A program made the position numbers and the translations under genes. From Panopea generosa (lineage: Eukaryota > Mollusca > Bivalvia > Adapedonta > Hiatellidae): a DNA stretch of 64,000 nt. Positions 33,722 to 47,789 of the stretch are shown in pieces. The notes beneath the pieces are model-generated. The model did not search any database, was not told the DNA's origin, and saw only the letters and a program-made list of their open reading frames with translations. The stretch is from positions 66,111,356 through 66,175,355 of the forward strand of contig CM055905.1 of assembly GCA_029582155.1 (NCBI GenBank), read 5' to 3'. Numbering within the stretch: position 1 is the stretch's first letter; each line of letters starts with the position of its first letter.

Positions 33722-33855
33722 GTATGGCCTTTTAAGACAGGTTGTTGCTTAATACAGGTTAATTTGTTCTGAAAGCATCGAAATGAACAAATATGGCTGC
33801 TTAAGACAAGTGGCTGCTTAATAGAGGTGACCACTTGTACAGATTTAACTGTATA
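33722..33855 (+). mobile_element. MITE family 1, partial
   Basis: ccttttaagacaggttgttg to the right part of the family; the left inverted end is missing. Confidence 0.7.
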
Positions 33856-34000
33856 TTTATACGGACAATGTATCTGTTTATCTCTGTCGTAATTCAACTG
33901 TTACAGTTGCTTTCACAAATGTTTAATTGTAATAGCTTACTTTCAATGAACACACAACATTTTGCATACTTTTTCAGTATTTCTGAACATTATATAAATA

Positions 34001-34177
34001 CAGTCAAATCTGTCTTATTCAGCCAATCAATGGAAGGAGCAAAAGTGACCTTTTAAGACAGGTTGTTGCTTAATACAGGTTAATATGCTCTGAAAGCATA
34101 GCATGAGAAGTAGAAAATGTGGCATCTTAAGACAGATGGTTGCTTAATAGAGGTGACCGCTTACACAGGTTTGACTG
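34001..34177 (+). mobile_element. MITE family 1, full-length
   Basis: 177 bp, ends cagtcaaatctgt and acaggtttgactg, TA on both flanks. It sits about 65 bp before the satellite edge. Confidence 0.85.
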
Positions 34178-34242
34178 TATATTCAAGTTTGAAACTAAAC
34201 TATCCCAGTATGTATTTCTTAATTCCCTTGTCTACATACAAA

Positions 34243-34277
34243 TACTATATTGAACTGAGCAGCTAACCAACCACCTT
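34243..34277 (-). repeat. Inverted partial satellite monomer at array edge
   Basis: The minus strand reads ggttggttagctgctcagtt with flanking aagt- and -atata-like bases, i.e. the satellite core reversed relative to the array that starts six bases later. It makes the left border palindromic. Confidence 0.75.
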
Positions 34278-34282
34278 ACATG

Positions 34283-37200
34283 AAGTTGCTCCGTTCAGTA
34301 TATATTGTAATGAAGATATTAGAAATACAAAAGTGGCGGGTTAGTTGCTCTGTTCAGTAAATATTGTGATGAAGATATTGGAAATACAAAAGTGACTGGT
34401 TAGCTGCTCCGTCCAGTATACATTGTGATGAAGATATTGGAAATACAAAAGTGGTGGGTTAGCTGCTCCGTTCAGTATATATTGTGATGAAGATATTGGA
34501 AATACAAAAGTGGCGGTTAAGCTGTTCTGTTCAGTATATATTGTGATGAAGATATTGGAAATACAAAAGTGGCGGGTTAGCTGCTCCGTTCAGTATATAT
34601 TGTGATAAAGATATTGGCAATACAAAAGTGGCTGGTTAGTTGTTCTGTTCAGTATATATTGTGATGAAGATATCGGAAATACAATAGTGGCGGGTTAGCT
34701 GCTCCATTAGGTATATATTGTAAGAATATATTGGAAATACAAAAGTGGCCGGTTAGCTGCTCCGTTCAGTATACATTGTGATGAATATATTTGAAATACA
34801 AAAGTGGCGGGTTAGTTGCTCCGTTCAGTATACATTGTGATGAAGATATTTGAAATACAAAAGTGGCGGGTTACCTTCTCCGTTCAGTATATATTGTGAT
34901 GAAGATATTGAAAATACAAAAGTAGAGGGTTAGCTGTTCCGTTCAGTATATATTGTGATGAAGATAATTGAAATACACAAGTGGCGGGTTAGCTGCTCCG
35001 TTCAGTATACATTGTGATAAAATATTGGAAATACAAAAGTGGCGGGTTAGTTGTTCCGTTCAGTATATATTGTGATGAAGATATTGGAAATACAAAAGTG
35101 GCCGGTTAGTTGCTCCGTTCAGTGTACATTGTGATGAACATATAAGAAAAACAAAAGTGACAAGTAAGTTGTTCCGTTCAGTATATGTTGTGATGAAGAT
35201 ATTGGAAATACAAAAGTGGCGGGTAAGTTGTTCCGTTCAGTATACATTGTGATGAAGATATAGGAAATACAAAAGTGGCGGGTAAGTTGTTCCGTTCAGT
35301 ATATATTGTGATGAAGATATAGGAAATACAAAAGTGGCGGGTAAGTTGTTCCGTTCAGTATATATTATGATGAAGATATTGAAAATACAAAAGTTGCGAG
35401 TTAGTTGTTCCGTTCAGTATAAATTGTGATGAAGATATTGTAAATACAAAAGTGTCGAGTTAGTTGTTCCATTCAGTATATATTGTGATGAAGATATTGG
35501 AAATACAAAAGTGACGAGTTAGCTGTTCCGTTCAGTATACATTGTGATGAAGATATTGGAAATACAAAAGTGGCTGGTTAGCTGCTCCGTTCAGTATATA
35601 TTTTGATGAAGATATTGAAAATACAAGAGTGGCGGGTAAGCTGTTCTGTTCAGTATATATTGTGATGAAGATATAGAAAACACAAAAGTGGCGGTTAGCT
35701 GTTCCGTTCAGTAGACATTGTGATGAAGATATTGGAAATACAAAAGTGGCTGGTTAGCTGCTCCGTTCAGTATATATTGTGATGAAGATATTGAAAATAC
35801 AAAAGTGGCGGGTAAGCTATTCTGTTCAGTATATAATGTGATGAAGATATTGGAAATATAAAAGTGGCGGGTTAGTTGTTCCGTTCAGTATATATTGTGA
35901 TGAAGATATTGAAAATACAAAAGTGGCGGGTAAGCTGTTGTGTTCAGTATATGTTGTGATGAAGATATTGGAAATACAAAAGTGGCGGGTAAGTTGTTCC
36001 GTTCAGTATATATTGTGATGAAGATATTGAAAACACAAAAGTGGCTGGTTAGCTGTTCAGTTCAGTATACATTGTGATGAAGATATTGAAAACACAAAAG
36101 TGGCGGGTAAGCTGTTCCGTTCAGTATACATTGTAATGAAGATATTGAAAACACAAAAGTGGCGGGTTAGCTGTTCCGTTCAGTATACATTGTGATGAAG
36201 ATATTGAAAACACAAAAGTGGCGGGTTAGCTGTTCCGTTCAGTATATATTGTAATGAAGATATTGGAAATACAAAAGTGGCTTGTTAGCTGTTTCGTTCA
36301 GTTTATATTGTGATGAAGATATTGAAAACACAAAAGTGGCGGGTTAGCTGTTCTGTTCAGTATATATTGTGATGAAGATATTGAAAATACAAAAATGGCG
36401 GGTTAGCTGTTCCGTTCAGTAAATATTGTGATGAAGATATTGAAAACACAAAAGTGGCGGGTTAGCTGTTCCGTTCAGTATACATTGTGATGAAGATATT
36501 GAAAACACAAATGTGGCGGGTTAGCTGTTCCGTTCAGTATACATTGTGATGAAGATAGTGGAAATACATAAGTGGCTGGTTAGCTGTTCCGTTCAGTATA
36601 TATTGTGATGAAGATATTGGAAATACAAAAGTGGCGAGTTAGTTGTTCCGTTCAGTATATATTGTGATGAAGATATTGAAAATACAAAAGTGGCGGGGTA
36701 GCTGTTCCATTCAGTATATATTGTGATGAAGATATTGGAAATACAAAAGTGGCGGGTTAGTTACTCTGTTCAGTATATATTGTGATGAAGATATTGGAAA
36801 TACAAAAGTGTTAGGGTAGTTGTTCCGTTCAGTTTATATTGTGATGAAGATATTGGAAATACAAAAGTGGCGAGTTAGCTGTTCCGTTCAGTATATATTG
36901 TGATGAAGATATTGTAAATACAAAAGTGGCTGGTTAGCTGTTCCGTTCAGTATACATTGTGATGAAGATATTGGAAATACAAAAGTTGCGGGTTAGCTGT
37001 TCCGTTCAGTATATATTGTGATGAAAATATTGTAAATACATTAGTGGCGGGTTAGCTGTTCCGTTCAGTATACATTGTGATGAAGATATTGGAAATACAA
37101 AAGTGGCTGGTTAGCTGCTCCGTTCAGTATATATTGTGATGAAAATATTGTAAATACAAAAGTGGTTGGTTAGCTGTTCCGTTCAGTATATATTGTGATG

Positions 37201-40200
37201 AAGATATTGTAAATACAAAAGTGGCGGGTTTACTGCTCCATTCAGTATATATTGTGATGAAGATATTGGAAATACAAAAGTGTCGACTTAGCTTCTCCGT
37301 TCAGTATACATTGTGATGAAGGTATTGGAAATACAAAAGTGGCTGGTTAGTTTCTCCGTTCAGTATATATTGTAATGAAGATATTGGAAATACAAAATTG
37401 ACTGGTTAGCTGCTCCGTTCAGTTTATATTGCGATGAAGATATTGGAAATACAAAAATGGCCAGTTGGCTGTTCCATTCAGTATATATTGTGATGAAGAT
37501 ATTGTAAATACAAAAGTGGCTGGTTAGCTGCTCCGTTCAGTATATATTGTGATGAAGGTATTGGAAATACAAAAGTTGCGGGTTAGTTGTTCCGTTCAGT
37601 ATATATTGTGATGAAGATATTGGAAATATAATAGTGGCGGGTTAGTTGTTCCGTTCAGTATATATTGTGATGAAGATATTGAAAATACAAAAGTGGCGGG
37701 TAAGCTGTTGTGTTCAGTATATGTTGTGATGAAGATATTGGAAATACAAACGTGGCGGGTTAGGTGTTCTGTTCAGTATATATTGTGATGAAGATATTGA
37801 AAACACAAAAGTGGCTGGTTAGCTGTTCAGTTCAGTATACATTGTGATGAAGATATTGAAAACACAAAAGTAGCGGGTTAGCTGTTCCGTTCAGTATACA
37901 TTGTGATGAAGATATTGAAAACACAAAAGTAGTGGGTTAGCTGTTCCGTTCAGTATACATTTTGATGACAATATTGAAAACACAAAAGTGGCGGGTTAGC
38001 TGTTCCTTTCAGTATACATTGTGATGAAGATATTGAAAACACAAAAGTAGCGGGTTAGCTGTTCCGTTCAGTATACATTGTGATGAAGATATTGAAAACA
38101 CAAAAGTGGCGGGTTAGCTGTTCCGTTCAGTATACATTGTGATGAAGATAGTGGAAATACAAAAGTGGCTGGTTAACTGTTCCGTTCAGTATATATTGTA
38201 ATGAAGATATTGGAAATACAACAGTGTCGGGTTAGCTGCTCCGTTCAGTATATATTGTGATGAAGATATTGGAAATACAAAAGTGGCAGGTTAGCTGCTC
38301 CGTTCAGTATATGTTGCGATGAAGATATTGAAAATACAAAAGTAGCGGGTTAGTTTTTCCGTTCAGTATATATTGTAATGAAGATATTGGAAATACAAAA
38401 GTGGCGGGTTAGTTTCTCTGTTCATTATATATTGTAATGAATATATTGGAAATACAAAAGTGACTGGTTAGCTGCTTCGTTCAGTATATATTGCGATGAA
38501 GATATTGAAAATACAAAAGTGGCGGGTTAGTTTCTCCGTTCAGTATATATTGTAATGAAGATATTGGAAATACAAAAGTGGCGGGTTAGTTTCTCTGTTC
38601 AGTATATATTGGAATGAAGATATTGGAAATACAAAATTGACTGGTTAGCTGCTCCTTTCAGTTTATATTGCGATGAAGATATTGGAAATACAAAAATGGC
38701 GGGTTTGCTGTTCCGTTCAGTATATATTGTGATGAAGATATTGTAAATACAAAATTGAGTGGTTAGCTGCTCTGTTCAGTATATATTGTAATGAAGATAT
38801 TGGAAATACAAAAGTGGGGGGTTAGTTGTTCTGTTCAGTATATATTGTAATGAAGATATTTGAAATACAAAAGTGACTGGTTAGCTGCTCCCTTCAGTTT
38901 ATACTGCGATGAAGATATTGAAAACACAAAAGTGGCGGGTTAGCTGTTCCGTTCAGTATACATTGTGATGAAGATATTGAAAACACAAAAGTGGCGGGTT
39001 AGCTGTTCCGTTCAGTATACATTGTGATGACGATATTGAAAACACAAAAGTGGCGGGTTAGCTGTTCCTTTCAGTATACATTGTGATGAAGATATTGAAA
39101 ACACAAAAGTAGCGGGTTAGCTGTTCCATTCAGTATACATTGTGATGAAGATATTGAAAACACAAAAGTGGCGGGTTAGCTGTTCCGTTCAGTATACATT
39201 GTGATGAAGATAGTGGAAATACAAAAGTGGCTGGTTAACTGTTCCGTTCAGTATATATTGTAATGAAGATATTGGAAATACAACAGTGGCGGGTTAGCTG
39301 CTCCGTTCAGTATATATTGCGATGAAGATATTGAAAATACAAAAGTAGCGGGTTAGTTTCTCCGTTCAGTATACATTGTGATGAAGATAGTGGAAATACA
39401 AAAGTGGCTGGTTAACTGTTCCGTTCAGTATATATTGTAATGAAGATATTGGAAATACAACAGTGGCGGGTTAGCTGCTCCGTTCAGTATATATTGCGAT
39501 GAAGATATTGAAAATACAAAAGTAGCGGGTTAGTTTCTCCGTTCAGTATATATTGTAATGAAGATATTGGAAATACAAAAGTGGCGGGTTAGTTTCTCTG
39601 TTCAGTATATATTGTAATGAAGATATTGGAAATACAAAATTGACTGGTTAGCTGCTCCTTTCAGTTTATATTGCGATGAAGATATTGGAAATACAAAAAT
39701 GGCGGGTTTGCTGTTCCGTTCAGTATATATTGTGATGAAGATATTGTAAATACAAAATTGAGTGGTTAGCTGCTCTGTTCAGTATATATTGTAATGAAGA
39801 TATTGGAAATACAAAAGTGGGGGGTTAGTTGTTCTGTTCAGTATATATTGTAATAAAGTTATTGGAAATTCAAAAGTGGCTGGTTAGTTGTTCCGTTCAG
39901 TATATATTGTAATGAATATATTGGAAACACAAAAGTGACTGGTTAGCTGCTCCGTTCAGTATATATTGAGATGAAGATATTGAAAATATAAAAGTGTCGG
40001 GTTATTTGCTCCGTTCAGTATATATTGTAATGAAGATATTTGAAATACAAAAGTGACTGGTTAGCTACTCCGTTCAGTTTATACTCCGATGAAGATATTG
40101 GAAATACAAAAGTGGCGGGTTGGCTGTTCCGTTCCGTATATATTGTGATGAAGATATTGTAAATACAAAAGTGAGTGGTTAGATGCTCTGTTCAGTATAT

Positions 40201-41607
40201 ATTGTAATCAAGATATTGGAAATACAAAAGTGGCGGGTTAGTTGTTCCGTTCAGTATATATTGTAATGAAGATATTGGAAATACAAAAGTGGCTGGTTAG
40301 CTGCTCCGCCCAGTATATATTGCGATGAAGATATTGAAAATACAAAAGTGGCCGGTTAGTTGCTCCGTTTAGTATATATTGTAATGAAGATATTGGAAAT
40401 ACAAAAGTGACTGGTTAGCTGCTCCGTTCAGTTTATATTGCGATAAGGATATTGGAAATACAAAAATGGCGGGTTGTCTGTTCCGTTCAGTATATATTGT
40501 GATGAAGATATTGTAAATACAAAAGTGAGTGGTTAGCTGCTCTGTTCAGTATATATTGTAATGAAGATAATGGAAATACAAAAATGGCGGGTTAGTTGTT
40601 CCGTTCAGTATATACATGTATTGTAATGAAGATATTGGAAATACAAAAGTAACTGGTTAGTTGCTCCGTTCAGTATATATTGCGATGAATATATTGAAAA
40701 TACAAAAGTGGTGGGTTAGTTGCTCCGTTCAGTATATATTGTAATGAAGATATTGGACATACAAAAGTGACTGGTGAGCTGCTCCGTTCAGTATATACTG
40801 CGATGAAGATATTGGAAATACAAAAGTGGCTGGTTGGCTGTTCCGTTCAGTATATATTGTGATGAAGATATTGAATATACAAAAGTAAGTGGTTAGCTGC
40901 TCTGTTCAGTTTATATTGTAATGAAGATATTGGAAATACAAAAGTGGCGGGTTAGTTGCTCCGTTCAGTATATATTGCGATGAAGATATTGGAAATACAA
41001 AAGTGACTGGTTAGCTGCTTTGTTCAGTATATATTGTGATGAAGATATTGGAAATACAAAAGTGGCGGGTTAGCTGTTCCGTTCAGTTGATATTGTGATG
41101 AAGATATTGGAAATACAAAAGTGAGTGGTTAGCTGCTCTGTTCAGTATATATTGTGATGAAGATATTGGAAATACAAAAGTGATTGGTTAGTTTCTCCGT
41201 TCAGTATGTGTTGTGTTGAAGATATTGGAAATACAAAAGTGACTGGTTAGTTTCTCCGTTCAGTATGTATTGTGATGAAGATATTGGAAATACAAAAGTG
41301 GCTGGTTAGTTTCTCCGTTCAGTATGTATTGTGATGAAGATATTGGAAATACAAAAGTGACTGGTTAGTTTTCCATTCAGTATGTATTGTGATGAAGATA
41401 TTGGAAATACAAAAGTGATTGGTTAGTTTCTCCGTTCAGTTTGTATTGTGATGAAGATATTGGAAATACAAAAGTGATTGGTTAGTTTCTCCGTTCAGTA
41501 TGTATTGTAATGAAGATATTGGAAATACAAAAGTGACTGGTTAGTTTCTCCGCTCAGTATGTATTGTGATGAAGATATTGGAAATACAAAAGTGGCTGGT
41601 TAGTTGC
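34283..41607 (+). repeat. 59-bp satellite array, about 124 monomers
   Basis: Consensus ggttagctgttccgttcagt, atatattgtgatgaagatat, tggaaatacaaaagtggcg (59 bp). Monomer spacing measured at several points is 59 (for example 34501 to 34560 to 34619). No open frame over 60 codons was seen in it. Segmental copies occur at exact multiples of 59: 38641 and 39644 are 1003 bp (17 units) apart, 35931 and 37701 are 1770 bp (30 units) apart, and a 3-unit (177 bp) block repeats at 39228 and 39405. Variants such as gaaaacacaaaag occur in blocks. Confidence 0.96.
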
Positions 41608-44160
41608 ACATGACCTATACGTCTGATATTTTAGGATAAAATATTTAACACCGATTATTTAAATGCTATCATGTAAATGAAGCTAGTTTATGAACTTTTT
41701 GTTTATAAACATTTCTTTTATTTTGCTTCTGTAATGCTTGTTTTGCGATAGAATGTGAAATGTCAATTAAATCGCGACCCGCTCTAAATGCAACAACGAA
41801 AACTGTCTTTAATCGGACAAGACACAGGACGAGGCTATCAGCACGACCGTCGTGTCGATTGTTTTCTTTATCGGCACGACGGAAACATTCTAATTCACAT
41901 AGCATATGTGTAAGGACGAACACGGAATTGAGATAATAAAGATTAGACAATACATGGAAGGAGTAAACAAACATGACATGACAATACATGCAACAAAAAA
42001 ATCAAAAGACAAGGAAGTATAACAAGACAAGACATTACAAGACAACCAAGGAGGCTGCCATATAAAGACAACAGAATAACAAGAATTGTCCTAGGCTTAA
42101 CAGGGATTTTAGTCATACATCTCTGACATACGCTTTATTAAGAGCAATAAATATTTGGTAAATTGTACAGCTGCAGTAAGGTTTTTATTTGAAACAAATT
42201 ATAGAAATACAACAACATGGCCTCTTAAACATATGCAAGCTTTTATTCAGAATATACATTTTTAATACAGCAAAATAACTAAATCACAAGCAGCATATGG
42301 ACAGTAAATATATAATTTTTGTTTCCATGGAAACAATTAGGTTGTGTGGGCAGCAGTTTTTAGTACCTGCATTACGGAATATATAAAATAAATCTGATTA
42401 ATGCATTATATAACAATGTAGAGAAAGTCTCAACTATGGAAAGTTATTCAGATGCCTGTGAAAAATCCATTAAATGAGTGACGATATTTATGTCCCCCTC
42501 AAATATTTCCAAATTACTTTACATGTAGGACCAACTTGTTCCGAGTGGAAGCTCGAACCAGCCTGAGAGAAGAAGAGAGTAGAGGTAGGAAACACTGTAT
42601 GAAGAGAAAGGAAACAGGACAAAAAAGCAACCACAATCTTTTCCCCTTGCTTCCTCTATCTCCCTCTATCTCTCTCTTTTATTCATTTTTATCAATCATT
42701 GTTTACCACGTAATGCAACCATTACGTATATTTTATAACACTCCCGTGTAATACAACATTGAACGGCTTTGATTGTTAGCCGATTCACCCGACCTTCGCG
42801 TTTTTATACAACTTCAGAATTTTATTGAAAGGCTCAGATTTTTTAAACACTTATTTCTAAAAAATAACACGTATTGTTGTAGGTTTCTTTCAGACTATGT
42901 ACAGTTGGACCATTTCCTGGACATAAAATATATAGGCGAGGCCTGCTTAAAGCATTTTACGCATATTTACAAAACTAAAATGACACCACAAGATTTATGA
43001 AAGAACATACTAATAATTTCCTAAATATGTACACATGTATATGGATATACGGTTTAAATATTGAGTAAAATCTATTTTAACATTACTGAGTGTCATTATT
43101 TCACAACGCTCATTATGTGTACAAAATGACATGTCCATTATCTAATTCAAGGTCATAGCAGTGTATTTGTCTGCTTTGAAACGCTCATTTCTGCACGCGC
43201 ATAAAAACTTAAAATCATTTTGTCTATTTTAAGGCGTCCAGGGTATAATTGGCACTTCACCAGCGTGACGGGAAACCGTTAGACGCCGCCACATTGGGTA
43301 AACTTGTCATTGCGTATTAACACTGCGCACTGGTATTACCTCAGGTAAATCTCGAACTTTATCAGCGCTTTGGGAAGTCACGGAAGTCGCCATATTGAGT
43401 TAAGGTAAGACAGTTATTTCGATTTATTATTGATTTTAATTCATTACAATTTTGACCAATTGCAGTATAAAATATATAATTTAGTGATTTAACCTTTTTC
43501 GTAATCAAGTTTGTTTATTTTATGTATTACTATTTTTAAAATATCCTTACGAACCGTTTTGAAAATATTCCAAACATAATTACAATTTTACCGGAAGAAT
43601 TTAATGACCGCCACTAAAATGGGGCGGGACTCTATAGTGAGACGTAAGTTTGAAATAATTGTCAGTTGACAATATAACCATACACAAAATGTTTAACGTG
43701 TTTATATGATTCAAAGATGCTTTCCACTTAAAATATTTCACATACATGTATGTGACGTCACTAAACTTTATTTCGCCTGAAATGAGGCACGGCCTAAAAG
43801 TTTTTTTTCCTCATTTTGATTGTAATCGGCAACTCGTTCCCGTAAACCGGGACACACATGTCTAAAATTGTCTAACTCCTTCGATCTTATTACTTCACGA
43901 GTAATTAAAGTATTAATGAGCCAGTAAGGATTTAATTAAACGAGTTTAATGTGACAGTAATTGAATCTTTTCATTGAAATAACAAGCATAATATCAGTAC
44001 GTTGATTTCACACTATACAAATATACTTCCCATATACAATATTTTACATATGTGAAGTCACCAAAATTTATTTCACCTGAAATGAGACACGACATGAAAT
44101 GGTCTTTACCCATTTTGATTAATACATTATTGTAACTTGATTATCTATGTGTACAGTTCT
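41608..44160. other. Non-coding DNA right of the satellite
   Basis: No gene recognised; the 106-codon open frame at 41669-41989 has no familiar motif. A single ~138-bp repeat unit at 43235-43300 is related to the tandem set at 54757-55090. Confidence 0.45.
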
Positions 44161-44166
44161 AGTTTT

Positions 44167-44310
44167 TAATGGACCTGGGCTGCGTTCAGTTCGGTTAAAC
44201 GTTTGCCAACGCTAGCCAACATATTTTCCTAGTCACTGACTCAACTTCAAATTAGCACACAGAACACAGGCTTTGAACGTCTTCAATGTTTAAGGGTGCT
44301 GAACGCAGTT
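44167..44310. mobile_element. Possible MITE with ctgcgttcag ends
   Basis: Left ggctgcgttcagttcggtta and right ggtgctgaacgcagttcagt are imperfect inverted repeats ~140 bp apart. A related end is near 11200 (ctgcattcagcaccg). Flanking duplication not fixed. Confidence 0.4.
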
Positions 44311-44895
44311 CAGTTCAAATCACTACGATTAAAGTATAATATAATGCAGATAGTTTCATTTCATGTATTCACTGCTAAAAACGTTAAAGTCAAGAAAGTT
44401 ATTTACAGTGCGTATACATTTTTATTTCCCCGCTAAAATAGGACTACCTGCTACCATTGTGTTACCACAATGTGGCGCTTACGCACTTACCTATGTCCCA
44501 ACGCATGAACCCTCGGATTTGATTTTGTTCAACTATTTTATTGAAAATAGTGTTTATAAACGAAACGGTGATTTTAGAATTACAAAGACTGAATAGGAAG
44601 TAGAAATTAAGGCAAAATATTAAAGTAAATGATACAGATTGCAAAAAAGATATTATTGGAAATCATTTATATTAACAAAGAGTACCTAATCTAATCATTA
44701 GCGCATTGCATCATGGGAATGAGCGATACAAAAACAGTATTCGTTTCTATAACCAAGAAGAACAAGAAAAACACACCAATACATATCCGTCTGCTTTGTA
44801 CTGAAGTATAAAGATTTATAGTTAAGTTTAAACATATTTTAAACAACTTTAAACATACAGTAGGTGATTGAGTGAGAGAAAGAACGGGACAGAAA

Positions 44896-44957
<62 letters not shown>
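44896..44957. repeat. GA microsatellite
   Basis: About 31 GA units. It interrupts or ends the LINE fragment that follows on the minus strand. Confidence 0.95.
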
Positions 44958-44959
<2 letters not shown>

Positions 44960-44960
<1 letters not shown>

Positions 44961-45291
44961 ACACAAAGATGTTTATGAGAATGAACAAATTGTAAAGAAG
45001 TATTTTCAAATATAATATTAGGTAGTCTATCAGGTTTTCTTAAATAGAAGAACAAAGCTTCAGTTTTGTATGGATAAAAATTCACCATCCATTGTTTAGA
45101 CTATTTAGATATAAATCATAGTTTATGATACCTTCAAGATCCTGGGTAGAAGTTGCAGAATAATATAAGGAACTATCGTCCGCATACAACCTAGTTAAAC
45201 TTAAGGTATTACATGTATAACACTGAATATTTAGAACATCAATAAAATTCTTATTTTTATAAAAAGCATCCAATTTTACACTATTTTCCAA
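44960..45291 (-). pseudogene. LINE reverse transcriptase fragment (YADD box)
   Basis: The minus strand reads LTRLYADDSSLYYSATST, the catalytic YADD box of non-LTR reverse transcriptases, followed after a stop and frame change by VNFYPYKTEALFF and FVHSHKHLCVTSL, matching the N-x-x-KTE and H-KHLG segments of jockey/RTE-type RTs. Upstream domains are missing; it is broken and not functional. Confidence 0.8.
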
Positions 45292-45299
45292 ATATTTAG

Positions 45300-46095
45300 A
45301 GTTTTTTACCGTTTAGTTTGTCAGATTTTTCTTATTTATTATCAGAACCCCACTAATGTAAAAAGTGCATATTTGAATAAAAACTCCAACTCTTTTATAT
45401 AGACATTTTTTTATTCATATCGAATAAAATATCAATCAGTATACACTATTTACTTGCCCAATCAATATACAATCTAATTATAATATGAATATGTTTTACT
45501 CAGAACAATTATTTTTTTTAGAGAATATTTAATTTTGGGAACTCGTCGATATTTTAATGATGATTTTTACTTGGGTTTTAAAGTATCAACATACCAAAAA
45601 AGGTCATAGCTACATATTTATTTATTGGTGGTAAAATTACTTTATGTAATAAATATCTACAAAGCATGAGAAGGTTATAGAAAAACACAAAAAAAGTTTA
45701 CCATGTAAAACTTACAAAATGTGACAATATATTACCCCATCCAAAAAATAAATAAGCCTATTTTACGCCTAAATTATAAAAAATGTGTGCACATGTAGCA
45801 TTTTAGGCCACAAATTTATTCACATGAATGATTATATATATATAAATTTATCAACTAATCCTAAAACCTTGACAAAAACAAAATCAACATATTTTACCAA
45901 GTGAAACTTAATAACAGTGACACTTCATAACCCTATCTCCCAACAATTTAAGCTGATTTGACACAAAACATATTTTTAAAGGCCAAAAAAATTGTGTTTT
46001 ACCTACAAATCTATTCACTTGACTGATACATTATCGACAAATCATTTAAACCTTAAAAAAGCCAAAATATTTTACCATGTGTGTGTGATATAAAT
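45300..46095. repeat. AT-rich, degenerate ~200-bp tandem copies
   Basis: Three diverged units between ~45600 and 46090 share ttaccatgt(g/aaaa), ccc-atc-ccaa, taggcc/aaggcc-aaaa and attcac-tga words in the same order. No coding. Confidence 0.5.
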
Positions 46096-46099
46096 GTGA

Positions 46100-46240
46100 A
46101 TGTTGATGTTTACTGCAGCTGATGATTATAATGTGTGAGCTGTTAATGTATGGTGTTGTTTACTGCTGCTGCTGATGATGATGTATGTGACATTAATGAG
46201 AATGGTGATGTTGCTGCTGCTGCTGCTGATGATGAGGAGT
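46100..46240. repeat. TGATGN/TGC-rich microsatellite
   Basis: Runs of gctgctgctgatgatga and tgatgttgctgctgctgct. No tract of coding character. Confidence 0.75.
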
Positions 46241-46274
46241 GTGACATTAGTATGAATTATATAGAGAATGAGAT

Positions 46275-46505
46275 TTTGTGATCGCTTACGTATTCGCGCA
46301 AAATCTCGAAATATCTCGTTTTCAGTTATCTTAACTTCCATTCATATCAGGAATACAAATCAAAATTCTTACATTGCAGAATAAAATTGTTATCAAAACA
46401 ATACCATTCCCATAAATTTGTGTTTAAAATTGTTGAAGTACTTGTGATTAAATAAATTGTATACAGCAACTAAAATAACGACAAATTACGATAAATTCTA
46501 ACCTC
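46275..46505 (-). repeat. Dispersed repeat R2, copy
   Basis: Same orientation and word order as 26815-27000 (cttccattcatatcaggaat, acaaattacga). Confidence 0.7.
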
Positions 46506-46629
46506 ATTACCGGGCGTTATGGAATATCCGGCCCCATGTAAATCCAGCCCCGTTATTAATCCGGCCCCTGGATGAAACGTCCTTGGAAAATCTGGCACCA
46601 CATTAATTTTAAAAATAATATAATTTATT

Positions 46630-46835
46630 TTGTGGAGCGCGTGGTCCAGTGGCAGAGCACCGAACCCATGATCGGAGGGTCGTGGATTCGAGCCACGGCT
46701 ATGTGTGGTGTCCTTGAGCAAGACAATTTTTCCGCATATGCTTAGTACTGGTTCTACCTAGGAAGACTTCGAGCCTTATTTGTCTAAGTTGTAAGAACTT
46801 GTTTCAAAATAGAAGTAAAATAGATAAGTTTAAAA
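46630..46835 (+). mobile_element. SINE family E
   Basis: Head gcgtggtccagtggcagagc, B box cgtggattcgagccacggct, then tatgcttagtactggttcta and gaagacttcgagcc. Confidence 0.8.
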
Positions 46836-47785
46836 TATATCTATACATGTATTCTTCAGGAAACTGTAACACGATAGACTAATTAGCAGTTAATTTTAGT
46901 GATTAGTAACGTCATAAAGGATTTTGCATTCATTCAACACAATTGTATTGTAATTGTATATAATGCCCCCACTGTATCCTGTTAATATCTATTGAGTGTG
47001 TCATCTTGAAGGATTGGTTTATAAAAGGCATGTTTTTATACAAACCTTTAAATGAGTCAATATTTTTGAAAGATATTTTGTAAATGGTTGAAGTGTATTG
47101 TATTTGAATATCTGAGGCAAAATTGTCAATCGTATTTTAATTTCGTCTTTCTGTCATTATGATAGTTTAAGTTGCCTTCTAAAATATCGCATTATCACTA
47201 GCGTTAACAATTATATATTAAGTTTCGGTTATATTTCCATATCGCCCATATCGTGTAGTAACATGATAGCTCTCTGTTCAAAATTCAGTAGACAGTCAGT
47301 TCAAAGTTCAGCAGACAGTCACGTGATTTGTGTATGTAAATGCTTGCAATTCAAATTGCTATGGGATACAACTAAACCTTACTGCGCATATTTTTGAAGG
47401 GTGTGTATGATCATACGTTAATGAATACGTGTTGTACGTTGAAAAACTAATTCAAAATTGTAATATTGTGATGTAAATAACTAGCTATTTGATAAGATGA
47501 GATGATAATGGACACAATGAACAGAATATATTTGAGACGAGTATTTCAAAGGTGTACAATTTAGAGATTGTATCTATACTTCGTATTGAAATTTTGTATG
47601 CAATATCTCATGTTGAAAATGTAGCTTTATGTTAGTATGATGCGTGTTTTTGTCAAAGGCAGATATATTACAGTATTCATTATAAGTAGATTAATACAAC
47701 TATTCTTTATTTACGGTTTATTTACACATGCATACTTAAAAAAGTATTGGTCTGCCATCATATATAGTATGTTGAACATGATGCA
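46836..47785. other. Non-coding DNA, nothing seen
   Basis: No coding or clear repeat apart from a short duplicated cagtagacagtcagttcaaa/gttcagcagacagtc pair near 47285-47325. Confidence 0.4.
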
Positions 47786-47789
47786 TTTT

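Noticed and set aside
34283-41607. CRISPR-like array
   Set aside because: Monomers abut with no unique spacers and the period is a uniform 59 bp; it is a eukaryotic satellite.
41669-41989. 106-codon minus-strand ORF
   Set aside because: No motif, no splice partners, ordinary AT-rich context.
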